NCBI GenBank assembly: GCA_009703055.1
Contig: WLGW01000003.1
Span: forward strand, 1-57,882
Direction: 5' to 3'
Source of the DNA: Actinomycetota bacterium
GTDB taxonomy: Bacteria; Actinomycetota; Acidimicrobiia; Acidimicrobiales; Ilumatobacteraceae
Length of the DNA stretch: 57,882 bases
Of the stretch, positions 9,581 to 18,019 are shown in pieces; within the stretch, counting starts at the first letter, position 1; each line of letters begins with the position of its first letter. The translations under genes were made by a program, and so were the position numbers. The notes under the pieces are model-generated. The model did not search any database. It saw only the letters and a list, made by a program, of their open reading frames with translations, and had not been told where the DNA came from.

Positions 9581-10639
9581 CTATCGTCCCGCGAAGTTGT
9601 CGGCGATATTTGTGAAGTCAGCGATGAAGATTCCGAGTGCAAGTGCAACAAACACGCCAGAGATAATCCAGAAGCGAATGATCACAGTTGTCTCAGGCCA
9701 ACCCAAGAGTTCAAAGTGATGATGGATTGGCGACATTCGGAAGAGTCGCTTCTTACGACCTGATGCCTTAAAGACAGTCATCTGCAGCGCAACTGACCCT
9801 GACTCCATCACATTGAGCGCGCACACAATGGGGAGCAAGAGATGAGTATTCGTCGTCACAGCCAGAAGTCCGAGTGCAGTGCCAATACCGAGGGCACCGA
9901 CGTCGCCCATAAAGATTCGCGCAGGGGCAGCATTCCACCAGAGGAAACCTCCACACGCACCAGCCAGTGACGCCGAGAACACCGCAAGGTCGAGCGGGTT
10001 GACCAAGTGATACACATCGGGATTACGGAAACCCCAATAGGCAATCACTGTGAATGCAAGAAATCCGAACAATGCAGAACCGGCTGCAAGACCATCGAGA
10101 CCATCAGTGACGTTGACGGCATTTGTTGTTGACCACACCATGAAGGCTGTCCACAACACCCACACAATTTTTGGCAATTCCCAACCCGGCAAATCAAACC
10201 GAGTAAACGACAACGTTTGGCTCACTCCGGTTCCGAGGGCGAGCCACACCATCACCAGAACGACAAGACCGAAGGTGATGTACCCCTTCTTCTTCCAGAA
10301 GATTCCACGGTTATGGGATTTACGAACTTTGAGATAGTCGTCAAGAAAGCCCATCGTGGCAAGAAGTGCAACACCCGCCCACATAATCATTGCCTGGTCG
10401 GAGAATGCGATGCCGTCACGAAGGTGAGCAACAAACCACCCAACGAACGCAGAGAAGAGAATCGCAATGCCACCCATGGTCGCGGTGCCCTGCTTCTTCA
10501 TGTGATGAACAGGACCATGATCCTCAGAGCCAAGGATGGGTTGACCCTTGCCGAGGTTGTCAAAGAAAGCGATCAGACGCCGAGTGCCAAAAAGTGAAAG
10601 AAGCATCGAAACAGCACCAGCTATGAGTACAGCAATCAC
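9581..10639 (-). CDS. mraY: Phospho-N-acetylmuramoyl-pentapeptide transferase MraY
   Basis: Makes lipid I from UDP-MurNAc-pentapeptide and undecaprenyl phosphate. 352 residues, about ten membrane spans. Signature loops are KKQGTATMGGIAIL, DDYLKVRKSHNRGI, NAVNVTDGLDGLAAG (Asp cluster), FMGDVGALGIGTALG and the cytoplasmic SPIHHHFELLGWPETTVIIRF motif, of which I cite the HHHFELLGW core. GTG start, overlapping the murE stop as GTGA. murF normally lies between murE and mraY; here there is no room for it. Confidence 0.97.
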   Translation of the reverse strand: MIAVLIAGAVSMLLSLFGTRRLIAFFDNLGKGQPILGSEDHGPVHHMKKQGTATMGGIAILFSAFVGWFVAHLRDGIAFSDQAMIMWAGVALLATMGFLDDYLKVRKSHNRGIFWKKKGYITFGLVVLVMVWLALGTGVSQTLSFTRFDLPGWELPKIVWVLWTAFMVWSTTNAVNVTDGLDGLAAGSALFGFLAFTVIAYWGFRNPDVYHLVNPLDLAVFSASLAGACGGFLWWNAAPARIFMGDVGALGIGTALGLLAVTTNTHLLLPIVCALNVMESGSVALQMTVFKASGRKKRLFRMSPIHHHFELLGWPETTVIIRFWIISGVFVALALGIFIADFTNIADNFAGR

Positions 10640-12072
10640 AGTTCGCTTCCCTTCTTATGTGACAGTGCCGACTTCGCAACGTCGACATCATTAAACGGAT
10701 AGTGGACGCCAGCGACCTCTTGAGTCACTTCATGTCCCTTTCCAGCAATCACCACTATGTCACCACGCCCAGCCATAGAAATGGCGGATGCAATGGCATG
10801 TGCACGATCAATCTCAATGTGCACTTCGCACGATTCACGCGAAATTCCATGGGCAATCTGTTTCGCGATCACTGCAGGGTCTTCACTTCTTGGATTATCA
10901 GAGGTAATGAAGACAATGTCTGCCTCCTGGGCCGCAGCACCCATTAATGGCCGCTTCCCTGCATCTCTGTCCCCACCACATCCGAATACAACAATGAGTC
11001 GGCTGTCACAGATCTCTCGTGCTGATGCAATGACCTGCTGTAGGCCATCCGGAGTGTGTGCGTAGTCCACCACCACAGAAAAACCTTGATCATTAGGAAG
11101 GGATTGAAAGCGTCCGGGTATCTGACCGAGTGCAGCACAGCCATCAACGAGCGCATCAATGGAAATCCCTAATTGATCACACGCCGTCACCGCTGCGAGT
11201 GCATTCATCAACGTGAATCCACCGCCCATCGGCACAGCAAAGGCACGGTTCTTCCATCGGAAAGAAACACTGTCCACCTTGATTGTGACGTCAGAAACAT
11301 CAGCTTGCGAAAATGGCACCATCGGAATTGGGGCGACGTCGAGAAGCAATTGCCCTCGTGGGTCGTCACTGTTCATCACGCCAAGCAATGCTTGTTGCGG
11401 CGCAAACAGTTTTGCTTTGGCAGTAAAATATGCCTCATCAGTTTTGTGATAATCAAGGTGATCGCGAGACAAATTCGTGAATACCGCAACGTCAAACATC
11501 ACTCCAACAACACGATGTTGATCTAAAGCATGCGATGACACCTCCATCACAACGTGTGTCACCCCACGTGCCACGCAATCGTGCAGGTGGGCCTGTAAAT
11601 CAATTGCTTCTGGGGTCGTTCGCACATTGGTGAGTGTTCCCATGACCTCAACGGATTTCCCGTCGGTGCGCAAGATGGAACCAATCATCGAAGCTGTTGA
11701 TGTTTTTCCATTTGTGCCAGTGATTCCCACCGTGGTGAGAGTTCGCGCAGGAAACGAAAAAGCTGCTGCAGCAAATAATCCCAGCACTTCTCGAACATTT
11801 GAAACCGTCATCACTGCCACAGAATCAGGAACACCTGCAACAGGTGAATCAACGAGCAAGGCACATGCACCCTGTGCAATTGCATCTAAGGCGAAGAGAT
11901 GTCCATCAAAGGTTTCTCCACGCACGCAACAGAAAAGATCTCCAACAGAAACTGAACGTGAGTCCTGTGTGATCCCAGTAATCGTTGTGTCCGCTCCCGA
12001 CAGGACTGCGGGGGCTTCAACAAGTACGCTTAATGCGCTAGCACTAATGGGAGAAATCGAATACCGCGACAT
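10636..12072 (-). CDS. murE: UDP-MurNAc-tripeptide ligase MurE (meso-DAP type)
   Basis: Adds the third stem residue. 478 residues with the three Mur-ligase domains: N-terminal SRSVSVGDLFCCVRGETFDG, central P-loop GITGTNGKTSTAS (about 115), and FTNLSRDHLDYHKTDEAYF with the carbamylated-lysine region. The C-terminal motif SDNPRSEDP is the DNPR signature of enzymes that use meso-diaminopimelate rather than lysine. So the wall is probably of the A1gamma DAP type. It lies 15 bp after the PBP gene and overlaps mraY. Confidence 0.97.
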   Translation of the reverse strand: MSRYSISPISASALSVLVEAPAVLSGADTTITGITQDSRSVSVGDLFCCVRGETFDGHLFALDAIAQGACALLVDSPVAGVPDSVAVMTVSNVREVLGLFAAAAFSFPARTLTTVGITGTNGKTSTASMIGSILRTDGKSVEVMGTLTNVRTTPEAIDLQAHLHDCVARGVTHVVMEVSSHALDQHRVVGVMFDVAVFTNLSRDHLDYHKTDEAYFTAKAKLFAPQQALLGVMNSDDPRGQLLLDVAPIPMVPFSQADVSDVTIKVDSVSFRWKNRAFAVPMGGGFTLMNALAAVTACDQLGISIDALVDGCAALGQIPGRFQSLPNDQGFSVVVDYAHTPDGLQQVIASAREICDSRLIVVFGCGGDRDAGKRPLMGAAAQEADIVFITSDNPRSEDPAVIAKQIAHGISRESCEVHIEIDRAHAIASAISMAGRGDIVVIAGKGHEVTQEVAGVHYPFNDVDVAKSALSHKKGSEL

Positions 12073-12087
12073 GCCAGCACAACACCT

Positions 12088-14283
12088 TTAGTGTCCGGCT
12101 GACTTGGCACTTGGTGCGCAACCAGTGCCTGCACCAGTCGATTGAATACCGAGTTCATGCATCACTGTGGGCACAAGTCGAGCGAACACGGGCGCAGCTG
12201 CCGTACTACCGAAGCGGTCGCGAGACGATCCATCCGGCTCGTCGATGCTGATCAACATTGTTACTCGAGGATTAGCGGCTGGGAAGAAGCCAACGAAAGA
12301 CGCGAAGTAACGACGGCCACCACCATCAGTGGTGTACGTGCCGTTGTTCTGCACTTTGTATCCAGTTCCGGTTTTTCCGGCAACTTGCATTCCCTTGACC
12401 TTCGCATTTGTACCGGTGCCATTGCAGACCACATCGCTCATCATGCTGATCATCGATTCCGCAGTTGCGGGCGTGAGTACTGGACGAGTCGTTGAAGCGT
12501 CCACGGGTTGACGCTTACCCGTCTTGTCAATCGTCGCCGAGACAAGCCGTGGCGACACGTATGTTCCCTTGTTGGCCACCGTATTCACACCAGCAATGAG
12601 CTGAAGAGGGGTCGCTGCAAGTCCATAGCCGTAGGAAACGGTGAACTTTTCAGTTCCGCGCCACTTGTTGGATGGGGCCAAGATGCCACGGCTCTCACCT
12701 GGGTAGCTCAAGCCAGTCTTGGTACCAAACCCAAATGCAGCAAGATAATTGTGGAGACGCTGCGGTGGAATCTTTTCGGCAGTCATGATCGTGCCAATGT
12801 TCGAACTCTCCACAAGGATGCTGCGAACGTTCATATCAATCAAACCATGTGGCCACGCATCGCGAATCAAGAATCCGTCGACTGTCTTCGAGCCCGGCAC
12901 CTTGAATGCCGTGTCAGGGGTGACGACACCTTCGTTGATTGCCGCACCAATACTGAACACTTTGGCCACAGAACCTGGCTCATAGGCCTCTACGGCAGCA
13001 AAGTTGCCCGTGGCCAACTGCGCTACACCTGCGGCATTACGACGCACATTCGACATGGCATAGATCTCGCCTGTCACAGTGTCCATCACAATTGCAGTGC
13101 CACCTTTTGCACTCAGATTGTTCACGCGTGCAAGAAGTTCGGCATCGGTATGGAACTGAATGTTCTTGTCAATTGTGAGCACCAAGTCATCACCCGGAAC
13201 AGGTGACGATGTCGCGCTATTTACGCCTGCGATAGAACGACCACGTTCGTCAACTTCACGAACGGTACGACCATCTTTGCCTGACAAAGTCTTGTTGAAC
13301 TGCAACTCAAGACCAGAGGTTCCAAGTCCATCAGGGTCGGTCTTGCCGATGAGAGCCTGTGCAACGCCCCCCTCAATCTGTCGAGATGGTTCCGTATATG
13401 AGTAGATGCCAGGCAGTCCGAGGCCTGTCAGAACAGCAGCCTCCTCTTTCGACATTTCTCGTGAGATGTAATGAAACTTTGAACCTGGCTTCGCAAAACT
13501 TGATGCCATAGCGGCTTCTTTTTCCGGAGTCAATTGCAAGAAAGGTGCCAATGCCCGAGCTGTCGCAACGGGGTCAACAATCTCGCGTGGGTCTGCATAG
13601 ACCGTCACGCTCGGAACAGACAACGCAATCTCATTGCCCTTGCGGTCAAAAATGACGCCTCGCGATGCACGAATAATGTTGACTCTCGTGCGCTGCTCAA
13701 CACTTGCCTCGTAGTAGCCCGACCGATTGAAAGTCTGTAGCGACACCACACGAACTGAGATCGCAACCAAAAGAATGGATAGCAAGGCAAGTGAGTATCG
13801 AAGACGCTTTTTCACACGACGATGTGCATCCTTCGATGTGATCTTGTTGGTCCGAAGTTCGTGCGGCACTTCACCAGAGAATGCCATTTTGGTTTGACGC
13901 CAGATAGCAGTGGCCAACTCTGACACAGCATTTTCAAATGCACTACTTGTCTGTGCTGGTTGACGCGTCTGCGAACGCGACCGCGACGAGGACGCACGAC
14001 CTTCTGTCGAACGCGATGAAGAAGGACGCGTACTTGATGAACGAGATGCAGTTGTACGTGACGACGAGCGCGAAGTGGATGACCGCTCAGAAAATGGGCG
14101 TTCGGAAGAGGAACGCGACGAGGTCGAGCGTGCAGACGAGGAACGAGCACTAGCGGAGCGAGACGACGAAGCAGAGCGAGACGAAGACGAAGCGGAACGT
14201 GAAGATGATGATCGTGAGCCCGACGAACGGTCGGTCGTTGAGTGCGAACGGGTTCCGCGCCGCGTTGACTCATGTGAACTCAC
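12088..14283 (-). CDS. ftsI: Class B penicillin-binding protein FtsI/PBP3 with Ser/Arg-rich tail
   Basis: Septal transpeptidase, the partner of FtsW. 731 residues. Residues 1-110 hold 52 Ser and 22 Arg in irregular SRSSS-like units. Then come a basic stretch, one membrane span (about 164-183) and the PBP dimerisation domain (ASRGVIFDRKG at about 206). In the transpeptidase domain the catalytic motifs are complete: SVAK (Ser438, Lys441), SSN (493-495) and KTG (637-639). The GTG start overlaps the ftsL stop by 4 bp. The core is ordinary. The tail is much longer and more Ser-rich than in most homologues and would lie in the cytoplasm. Confidence 0.96.
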   Translation of the reverse strand: MSSHESTRRGTRSHSTTDRSSGSRSSSSRSASSSSRSASSSRSASARSSSARSTSSRSSSERPFSERSSTSRSSSRTTASRSSSTRPSSSRSTEGRASSSRSRSQTRQPAQTSSAFENAVSELATAIWRQTKMAFSGEVPHELRTNKITSKDAHRRVKKRLRYSLALLSILLVAISVRVVSLQTFNRSGYYEASVEQRTRVNIIRASRGVIFDRKGNEIALSVPSVTVYADPREIVDPVATARALAPFLQLTPEKEAAMASSFAKPGSKFHYISREMSKEEAAVLTGLGLPGIYSYTEPSRQIEGGVAQALIGKTDPDGLGTSGLELQFNKTLSGKDGRTVREVDERGRSIAGVNSATSSPVPGDDLVLTIDKNIQFHTDAELLARVNNLSAKGGTAIVMDTVTGEIYAMSNVRRNAAGVAQLATGNFAAVEAYEPGSVAKVFSIGAAINEGVVTPDTAFKVPGSKTVDGFLIRDAWPHGLIDMNVRSILVESSNIGTIMTAEKIPPQRLHNYLAAFGFGTKTGLSYPGESRGILAPSNKWRGTEKFTVSYGYGLAATPLQLIAGVNTVANKGTYVSPRLVSATIDKTGKRQPVDASTTRPVLTPATAESMISMMSDVVCNGTGTNAKVKGMQVAGKTGTGYKVQNNGTYTTDGGGRRYFASFVGFFPAANPRVTMLISIDEPDGSSRDRFGSTAAAPVFARLVPTVMHELGIQSTGAGTGCAPSAKSAGH

Positions 14284-14744
14284 GGAGCACCCACCACTGT
14301 TTTCTTCAAGCGACCAAATTCATCCAACGGAGACTCGCTCGTTGCGACAACATCAGCATCGACTTTGCCGACTGTGGCGGCAACTTCAGCAGCAATGCCT
14401 GCCGGAACATTCACGATGGTGACTCCTTGGCTCGGCACCATGCCCATCGCACGAGCTTGCTCAGTCAAGACCTCTGGAGACTGCAAGCTTGCGCGTTCTG
14501 CTCGAAGTGTGTCGAAATGCTCACGAGCACGTGAGATGTCGTAATTCAATTTGTCAATCTTCATTTGCTGTTGAGCCATGTGCGCACGAACAGCGACAAC
14601 TAAGCCCATTGCAAGGAGAACGGATGCTGCGGCCACTGCAAAGACCACATAACGACGATCTTCCTTCGGTACAACAGTGAGCCGAGGACGGGACTCCTCG
14701 TGTCGTGGCGCAAGGACCGACGAGAAACGGAATGCCACTGCCAT
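14280..14744 (-). CDS. ftsL: FtsL-like septum formation protein
   Basis: A small bitopic divisome protein of 154 residues. A cytoplasmic N-terminus with basic residues (HEESRPRLTVVPKEDRR) is followed by a membrane span (VVFAVAAASVLLAMGLVVAV). Then comes a predicted coiled coil (HMAQQQMKIDKLNYDISRAR, EHFDTLRAERASL) with the FtsL/FtsB-like ending EQARAMGMVPSQGVTIVNVP. Sequence conservation in this family is poor, so the call rests on topology, the MGMVPSQ motif and location between rsmH and ftsI. It begins one base after the rsmH stop and overlaps ftsI. Confidence 0.87.
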   Translation of the reverse strand: MAVAFRFSSVLAPRHEESRPRLTVVPKEDRRYVVFAVAAASVLLAMGLVVAVRAHMAQQQMKIDKLNYDISRAREHFDTLRAERASLQSPEVLTEQARAMGMVPSQGVTIVNVPAGIAAEVAATVGKVDADVVATSESPLDEFGRLKKTVVGAP

Positions 14745-14745
14745 G

Positions 14746-15696
14746 TCAGTTCATCTCTTCTTGAGAGAGTTTTTCGACAACGCGTAAACGTGCAGAAGTT
14801 GAACGAGGATTTGACTGCTGTTCCGATTTGGAAGCTTCACGAGATACACGCACACGCTTCACAGTGCGAACGGCAGAGCAACCACAGGGAAGATTTGGAG
14901 GACATGTGCAGTCCCCTGTCTCAGCAGTGCGCATCACTGACTTGACGATGCGATCTTCCCCAGAGTGATACGACAGCACTGCAAGTCGTGCTCCCGGCGC
15001 CAATGCTGTGATTGCATCGCGTAGCGCGATCGGCAAGATGCTCAGTTCCGAGTTCACTTCAATACGAATTGCCTGGAAAGTGCGCTTTGCAGGATGACCA
15101 CCACGACGACGAGCCGGTGCTGGGATTGCACTGCTCACGACATCAGACAAGTGCGAGGTAGAACGAATTGGCCGTGATGCCACAATCGCCTTGGCAATGC
15201 GGTCCGCAAAACGCTCGTCTGCATTGAGTCGCAACATTCGTGCCAACGCGTCAGCGTCGTATCCATTGACTACATCGTCTGCACTGAAGTTCTGTGAGCG
15301 ATCCATTCGCATGTCCAATGGCGCATCAAAGCGATACGAGAAGCCGCGCTCGGCGACATCGAATTGGGGCGATGACACGCCGAGGTCGAAAAGGGCACCG
15401 GCCAACGAACCAATGCCCTCTTCGGCCACGACGGTGGAAAGCGAATCAAAGCGGGCGCGCCGGAGGGTTGCACGTCCACTGCAATCAGCCTGAGAAAGAA
15501 CTGCTGCGGCAGCACCGAGAGCAACATCATCTTGGTCAATGCCAAGCAAACGAAGTTCTGAGTGCGCACGAAGGAGTGCGACAGAGTGTCCAGCACCACC
15601 CAAGGTGGCATCCAAGAAGACACCGTTGTTCATCTCTGCAAAAACATCAATAATTTCAGCGAGCATCACCGACTCATGAACGAATGCTGCGTTCAT
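14746..15696 (-). CDS. rsmH: 16S rRNA m4C1402 methyltransferase RsmH (MraW)
   Basis: SAM-dependent N4-methylation of C1402 in 16S rRNA. About 316 residues. Motifs are FVHESVMLAEIIDVF, FLDATLGGAGHSVALL (SAM loop), LLGIDQDDVAL, GALFDLGVSSPQFD, RGFSYRFDAPLDMRMD and VLSYHSGEDRIVK. The frame stays open up to 15894, but those extra codons run through a structured leader (15728-15849) and are not conserved protein, so ATG 15696 (MNAAFVHESVML) is chosen. Second gene of the cluster. The spacing of 195 bp from mraZ is filled by the leader RNA. Confidence 0.96.
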   Translation of the reverse strand: MNAAFVHESVMLAEIIDVFAEMNNGVFLDATLGGAGHSVALLRAHSELRLLGIDQDDVALGAAAAVLSQADCSGRATLRRARFDSLSTVVAEEGIGSLAGALFDLGVSSPQFDVAERGFSYRFDAPLDMRMDRSQNFSADDVVNGYDADALARMLRLNADERFADRIAKAIVASRPIRSTSHLSDVVSSAIPAPARRRGGHPAKRTFQAIRIEVNSELSILPIALRDAITALAPGARLAVLSYHSGEDRIVKSVMRTAETGDCTCPPNLPCGCSAVRTVKRVRVSREASKSEQQSNPRSTSARLRVVEKLSQEEMN

Positions 15697-15727
15697 GACG
15701 ACACCTGTGCCATTGCTACGGCGACCT

Positions 15728-15849
15728 GCGGTCCCCGGCAGCTTTCCGGATAGCGAGTGCAGCCCAGATTTATCCCTGGGACGTGCGCGATGGCAGCGGG
15801 CGGAGTTGATGCAAACCACCGTGCCATCCGGAAAACTGCCCGAGACCGC
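15728..15849 (-). ncRNA. Structured rsmH (mraW) leader RNA, mraW-motif candidate
   Basis: On the minus strand this 122-nt element is closed by GCGGUC/GACCGC. After a 3x3 internal loop follows a 15-bp stem, GGCAGUUUUCCGGAU with AUCCGGAAAGCUGCC (15826-15840 and 15737-15751), broken only by one U-G pair. Inside are at least one hairpin, CCCAG-(GGAUAAAU)-CUGGG (15763-15780), and a possible CGG..GUU/AAC..CCG stem. It lies between mraZ and rsmH, 31 nt before the rsmH ATG. An mraW RNA motif is known upstream of this gene in Actinobacteria. The position fits, but I could not compare it with the Rfam consensus. Confidence 0.72.
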
Positions 15850-15890
15850 TGGTCCAAGGCGTGTTGATAGGTCAGTCGAAGCATCAGCGA

Positions 15891-16343
15891 TCACGCGCCC
15901 GCTCCAGCGATCTTCTCGGTGCCGGCACTAATGGTGCGCTCATGGCGCTCCGGCTCCCAGATTTCCACTCGGTCAAAGGAACCGGCGACAACGACTTTGG
16001 CGCCCAGGGAGATTCCCGCGTAGGCACGCAACTTTTCATCAATGTTCACTCGACCCTGAGCGTCAATGGTGACTTCCACAGTGTTCGCAGCCAAGGCGCG
16101 ACGCTGTTCTTGGCTCATCTCGCCAGAACGAACTTTTTCCAACACCTGAGCAACATCGCTCTCGAAGGCCTCAGCGGTCATGACGTCAATGCACTTATCG
16201 CGTCCAAAAGAGAGGTAACAGCGGGGCTCTAACCGAGGACGGAATGCAGCAGGCAACGCAAGACGACCCTTGGGGTCTAACTGGCGCTCATGCACTCCAA
16301 CAAACACGGTTTTGCCTTCCTGGGGGAAGTTCTCCGCCTCCAC
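15891..16343 (-). CDS. mraZ: Transcriptional regulator MraZ
   Basis: DNA-binding regulator that represses its own dcw operon in E. coli. 150 residues with the two tandem AbrB-like MraZ repeats, marked by VHERQLDPKGRLALPAAFR near the N-terminus and EVTIDAQGRVNIDEKLR near residue 95. The start is a GTG at 16343 with no Shine-Dalgarno; the -10 box TAACTT ends nine bases before it, so translation may be leaderless or nearly so. The C-terminal tail after EIWEPERHE is longer than in E. coli and is low complexity. It heads the cell-division cluster. Confidence 0.95.
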   Translation of the reverse strand: MEAENFPQEGKTVFVGVHERQLDPKGRLALPAAFRPRLEPRCYLSFGRDKCIDVMTAEAFESDVAQVLEKVRSGEMSQEQRRALAANTVEVTIDAQGRVNIDEKLRAYAGISLGAKVVVAGSFDRVEIWEPERHERTISAGTEKIAGAGA

Positions 16344-16352
16344 CTGGGTGAC

Positions 16353-16429
16353 AAGTTATCCCCACTGCTCCCCACTGTCAACCACTATCCCCCACTTTTC
16401 TCCACAAATCCCCCCACTGCTCCCCACAA
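16353..16429 (-). promoter_or_regulatory. mraZ promoter with seven GTGG repeats (MraZ operator candidate)
   Basis: Read on the minus strand, GTGG occurs seven times, its complement ccac ending at 16427, 16417, 16405, 16395, 16385, 16375 and 16365. The spacing is exactly 10 bp except for one 12-bp step. Most units are GTGGGG. A -35 box TTGACA (16376-16381) and a -10 box TAACTT (16353-16358) are separated by 17 bp, and the last two repeats fill the spacer. MraZ is known to bind TGGGN direct repeats spaced by 5 nt, which gives the same 10-bp period. Autorepression of the dcw cluster is the natural reading. Confidence 0.8.
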
Positions 16430-16483
16430 CCCCCTTACAGGGCAGAGCTCCGCCACGGGCAGTTGTTCTCAGAATTCTTCGGA

Positions 16484-17140
16484 CTAGGCCGGAAGAGCGT
16501 CGAAAACGGTGGACACGATGTCAGCCGCATCAGCAGCAATGGTGGCAACAGAAAGCGACGAGATCTGCTCGCGAATATCTGTCGCAGTCAACGAAGACAC
16601 CCATGCCTCTGGACTCCACGAGCGATACAACACGCATTGCAAACGTGCACCGTCTCGCCCGCGTCGTTGGCTAATACCCACCAACTTGTGATCACCAACG
16701 AAAACTTCTCCGGGAGAAGTACTGGCAAAACACACACTGCGGCCATACGCGCCAGCTGTGAATTCACCGCGATATGTCTCTGCCTGCACCCATGGTGACA
16801 ACGCTTCGCAGAACACATCACCGAGCCACAACATCGACGCACTGACATCGTCGACGAATAAAGGGTCGTCTCGCGGAATTGTGATGTCCATCCACACTGA
16901 CTCTGTGGGGTGCACAAAAACCGCTCCACCGCCACTGCGTCGACGAACAACCTCGAGACCAAGATCTGCCGCAGCTGCAGCATCAACATCGCCTGTTTGC
17001 TGAGTAGAACCCAGGATGATTGCCGGTGCTTGCACCGTGCACCACCACAATGCGCGCGTCGGCGCCGGATTCATTGCATGAAAATCAAAAGCAGACCCCT
17101 GCCAATCGTGGCGCACCCACGGAGATTGGCGGTTGGTCAT
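16484..17140 (-). CDS. Lipoate-protein ligase/octanoyltransferase-like protein
   Basis: 218 residues of the BPL/LplA/LipB fold. The motif RRRSGGGAVFVHP near residue 67 is the conserved ligand-binding RRxSGGGAV loop, and GDHKLVGISQRRGRDGARLQC near 151 contains the invariant lysine (KLVGISQRR) that contacts the lipoyl-AMP carboxylate. It is shorter than LplA (no C-terminal accessory domain), so it may be a lipoate ligase A catalytic domain or an octanoyltransferase (LipM type). It lies upstream of the mraZ promoter with 140 bp between, so it is probably not in the same unit. Confidence 0.85.
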   Translation of the reverse strand: MTNRQSPWVRHDWQGSAFDFHAMNPAPTRALWWCTVQAPAIILGSTQQTGDVDAAAAADLGLEVVRRRSGGGAVFVHPTESVWMDITIPRDDPLFVDDVSASMLWLGDVFCEALSPWVQAETYRGEFTAGAYGRSVCFASTSPGEVFVGDHKLVGISQRRGRDGARLQCVLYRSWSPEAWVSSLTATDIREQISSLSVATIAADAADIVSTVFDALPA

Positions 17141-17158
17141 GGCTCCACTCTTGCCGTT

Positions 17159-17656
17159 TTAACTGGCACGAGCCAAGTACGGCTTCCACTCCTCGGGAAT
17201 ACGAGGAACGGAATACATAATCCAGGACAATTCACGAGGGGCTTGTGGCGGATGCGCCAGCTTCATCCCGGCTTCTTCTGGAGTGCGGTCACGCTTACGA
17301 AGATTGCATCCACGACATGCGGCAATGACGTTATCCCATTCATTTTTTCCACCGCGCGAACGAGGCATCACATGATCGATGCTGTCGGCTGCTCCTCCGC
17401 AGTAACCGCAGATGTGATTATCGCGAGCAAATACGGCCCGTCGAGACATCGTGGTGCTGCGCTGATACGGAACTTTCACCATGTATCGCAAACGAATGAC
17501 AACTGGTGACTGAACAGAGAAACGTTCCGAATGAACCCGGGTGCCATCATCGGCAACAATTTCTGCTTTATCGAGCAAGACAAGACAAATGGCGCGACGC
17601 GCGGAGACGACACTGAGCGGTTCGTACGTTGCATTGAGTACGAGCGCGCTCCTCAT
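17159..17656 (-). CDS. HNH endonuclease family protein
   Basis: 165 residues from ATG 17656 (MRSALVLNATYEPLSVV), the usual start of this common actinobacterial family; an in-frame extension to 17749 overlaps the next gene and is rejected. The C-terminal half has the HNH core: ICGYCGG, then DSIDHVMPRSRGGKNEWDN with the catalytic His, then ACRGCNLRKRDRTPEEAG, so the zinc ribbon cysteines CxxC...CxxC are intact. The physiological role of these stand-alone HNH proteins is unknown. They are not linked to a mobile element here. Confidence 0.92.
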   Translation of the reverse strand: MRSALVLNATYEPLSVVSARRAICLVLLDKAEIVADDGTRVHSERFSVQSPVVIRLRYMVKVPYQRSTTMSRRAVFARDNHICGYCGGAADSIDHVMPRSRGGKNEWDNVIAACRGCNLRKRDRTPEEAGMKLAHPPQAPRELSWIMYSVPRIPEEWKPYLARAS

Positions 17657-17705
17657 GACTATCTCGCCCGCAACCGAGAGAAAGGTGACCGTCGTGCGAT
17701 GGACA

Positions 17706-17972
17706 TCAGCGAGCCTGATTCCATTCTTTGCACCACGCGAGATAATCAAGAACGTCTACGGTGCGCACTCGTTCGTCCCGTGATCCGTGCTCGCCGCCAT
17801 ATTGCGTGACAAACCGGAACTCGATGTAATCCGCAGGAGGAATGGGCAAGAACGGAGCCCGCTTCCACCAGCCATCAGGAGACAGACGAGACAACTGGCG
17901 TAATGCAGTGCCCCACAAATGGGGTCTCACAGCAACGGCGAGAATTGCCGAGGGCGTGACGAGAGACTGCAT
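17706..17972 (-). CDS. Small conserved actinobacterial protein of unknown function
   Basis: 88 residues from ATG 17972; the frame also opens at a TTG (17993). It is rich in Trp, Arg and Pro: HLWGTALRQLSRLSPDGWW, KRAPFLPIPPADYIEFRFVTQYG and a C-terminal LDYLAWCKEW. I recall similar small proteins in other Actinobacteria, usually unnamed, which supports it being real. There is no signal peptide or membrane span. It is 49 bp upstream of the HNH gene and follows the DUF3040 gene on the same strand. No function can be proposed. Confidence 0.75.
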   Translation of the reverse strand: MQSLVTPSAILAVAVRPHLWGTALRQLSRLSPDGWWKRAPFLPIPPADYIEFRFVTQYGGEHGSRDERVRTVDVLDYLAWCKEWNQAR

Positions 17973-18019
17973 ACTGCCCACAGTACAAGACAATCAGCCG
18001 TGCACTTCGAGGAGAAGCG

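Noticed and set aside
12508-13206. 232-codon plus-strand frame opposite the PBP gene
   Set aside because: Complement of the conserved transpeptidase domain; composition and motifs follow the minus-strand gene.
15697-15894. N-terminal extension of RsmH
   Set aside because: These codons run through the structured leader and are palindromic on both strands (GSFPD appears in both); the conserved protein starts at 15696.
16360-16429. CRISPR-like short repeats
   Set aside because: Units are only 4-6 bp at 10-bp pitch, without spacers or cas genes; better explained as MraZ sites.
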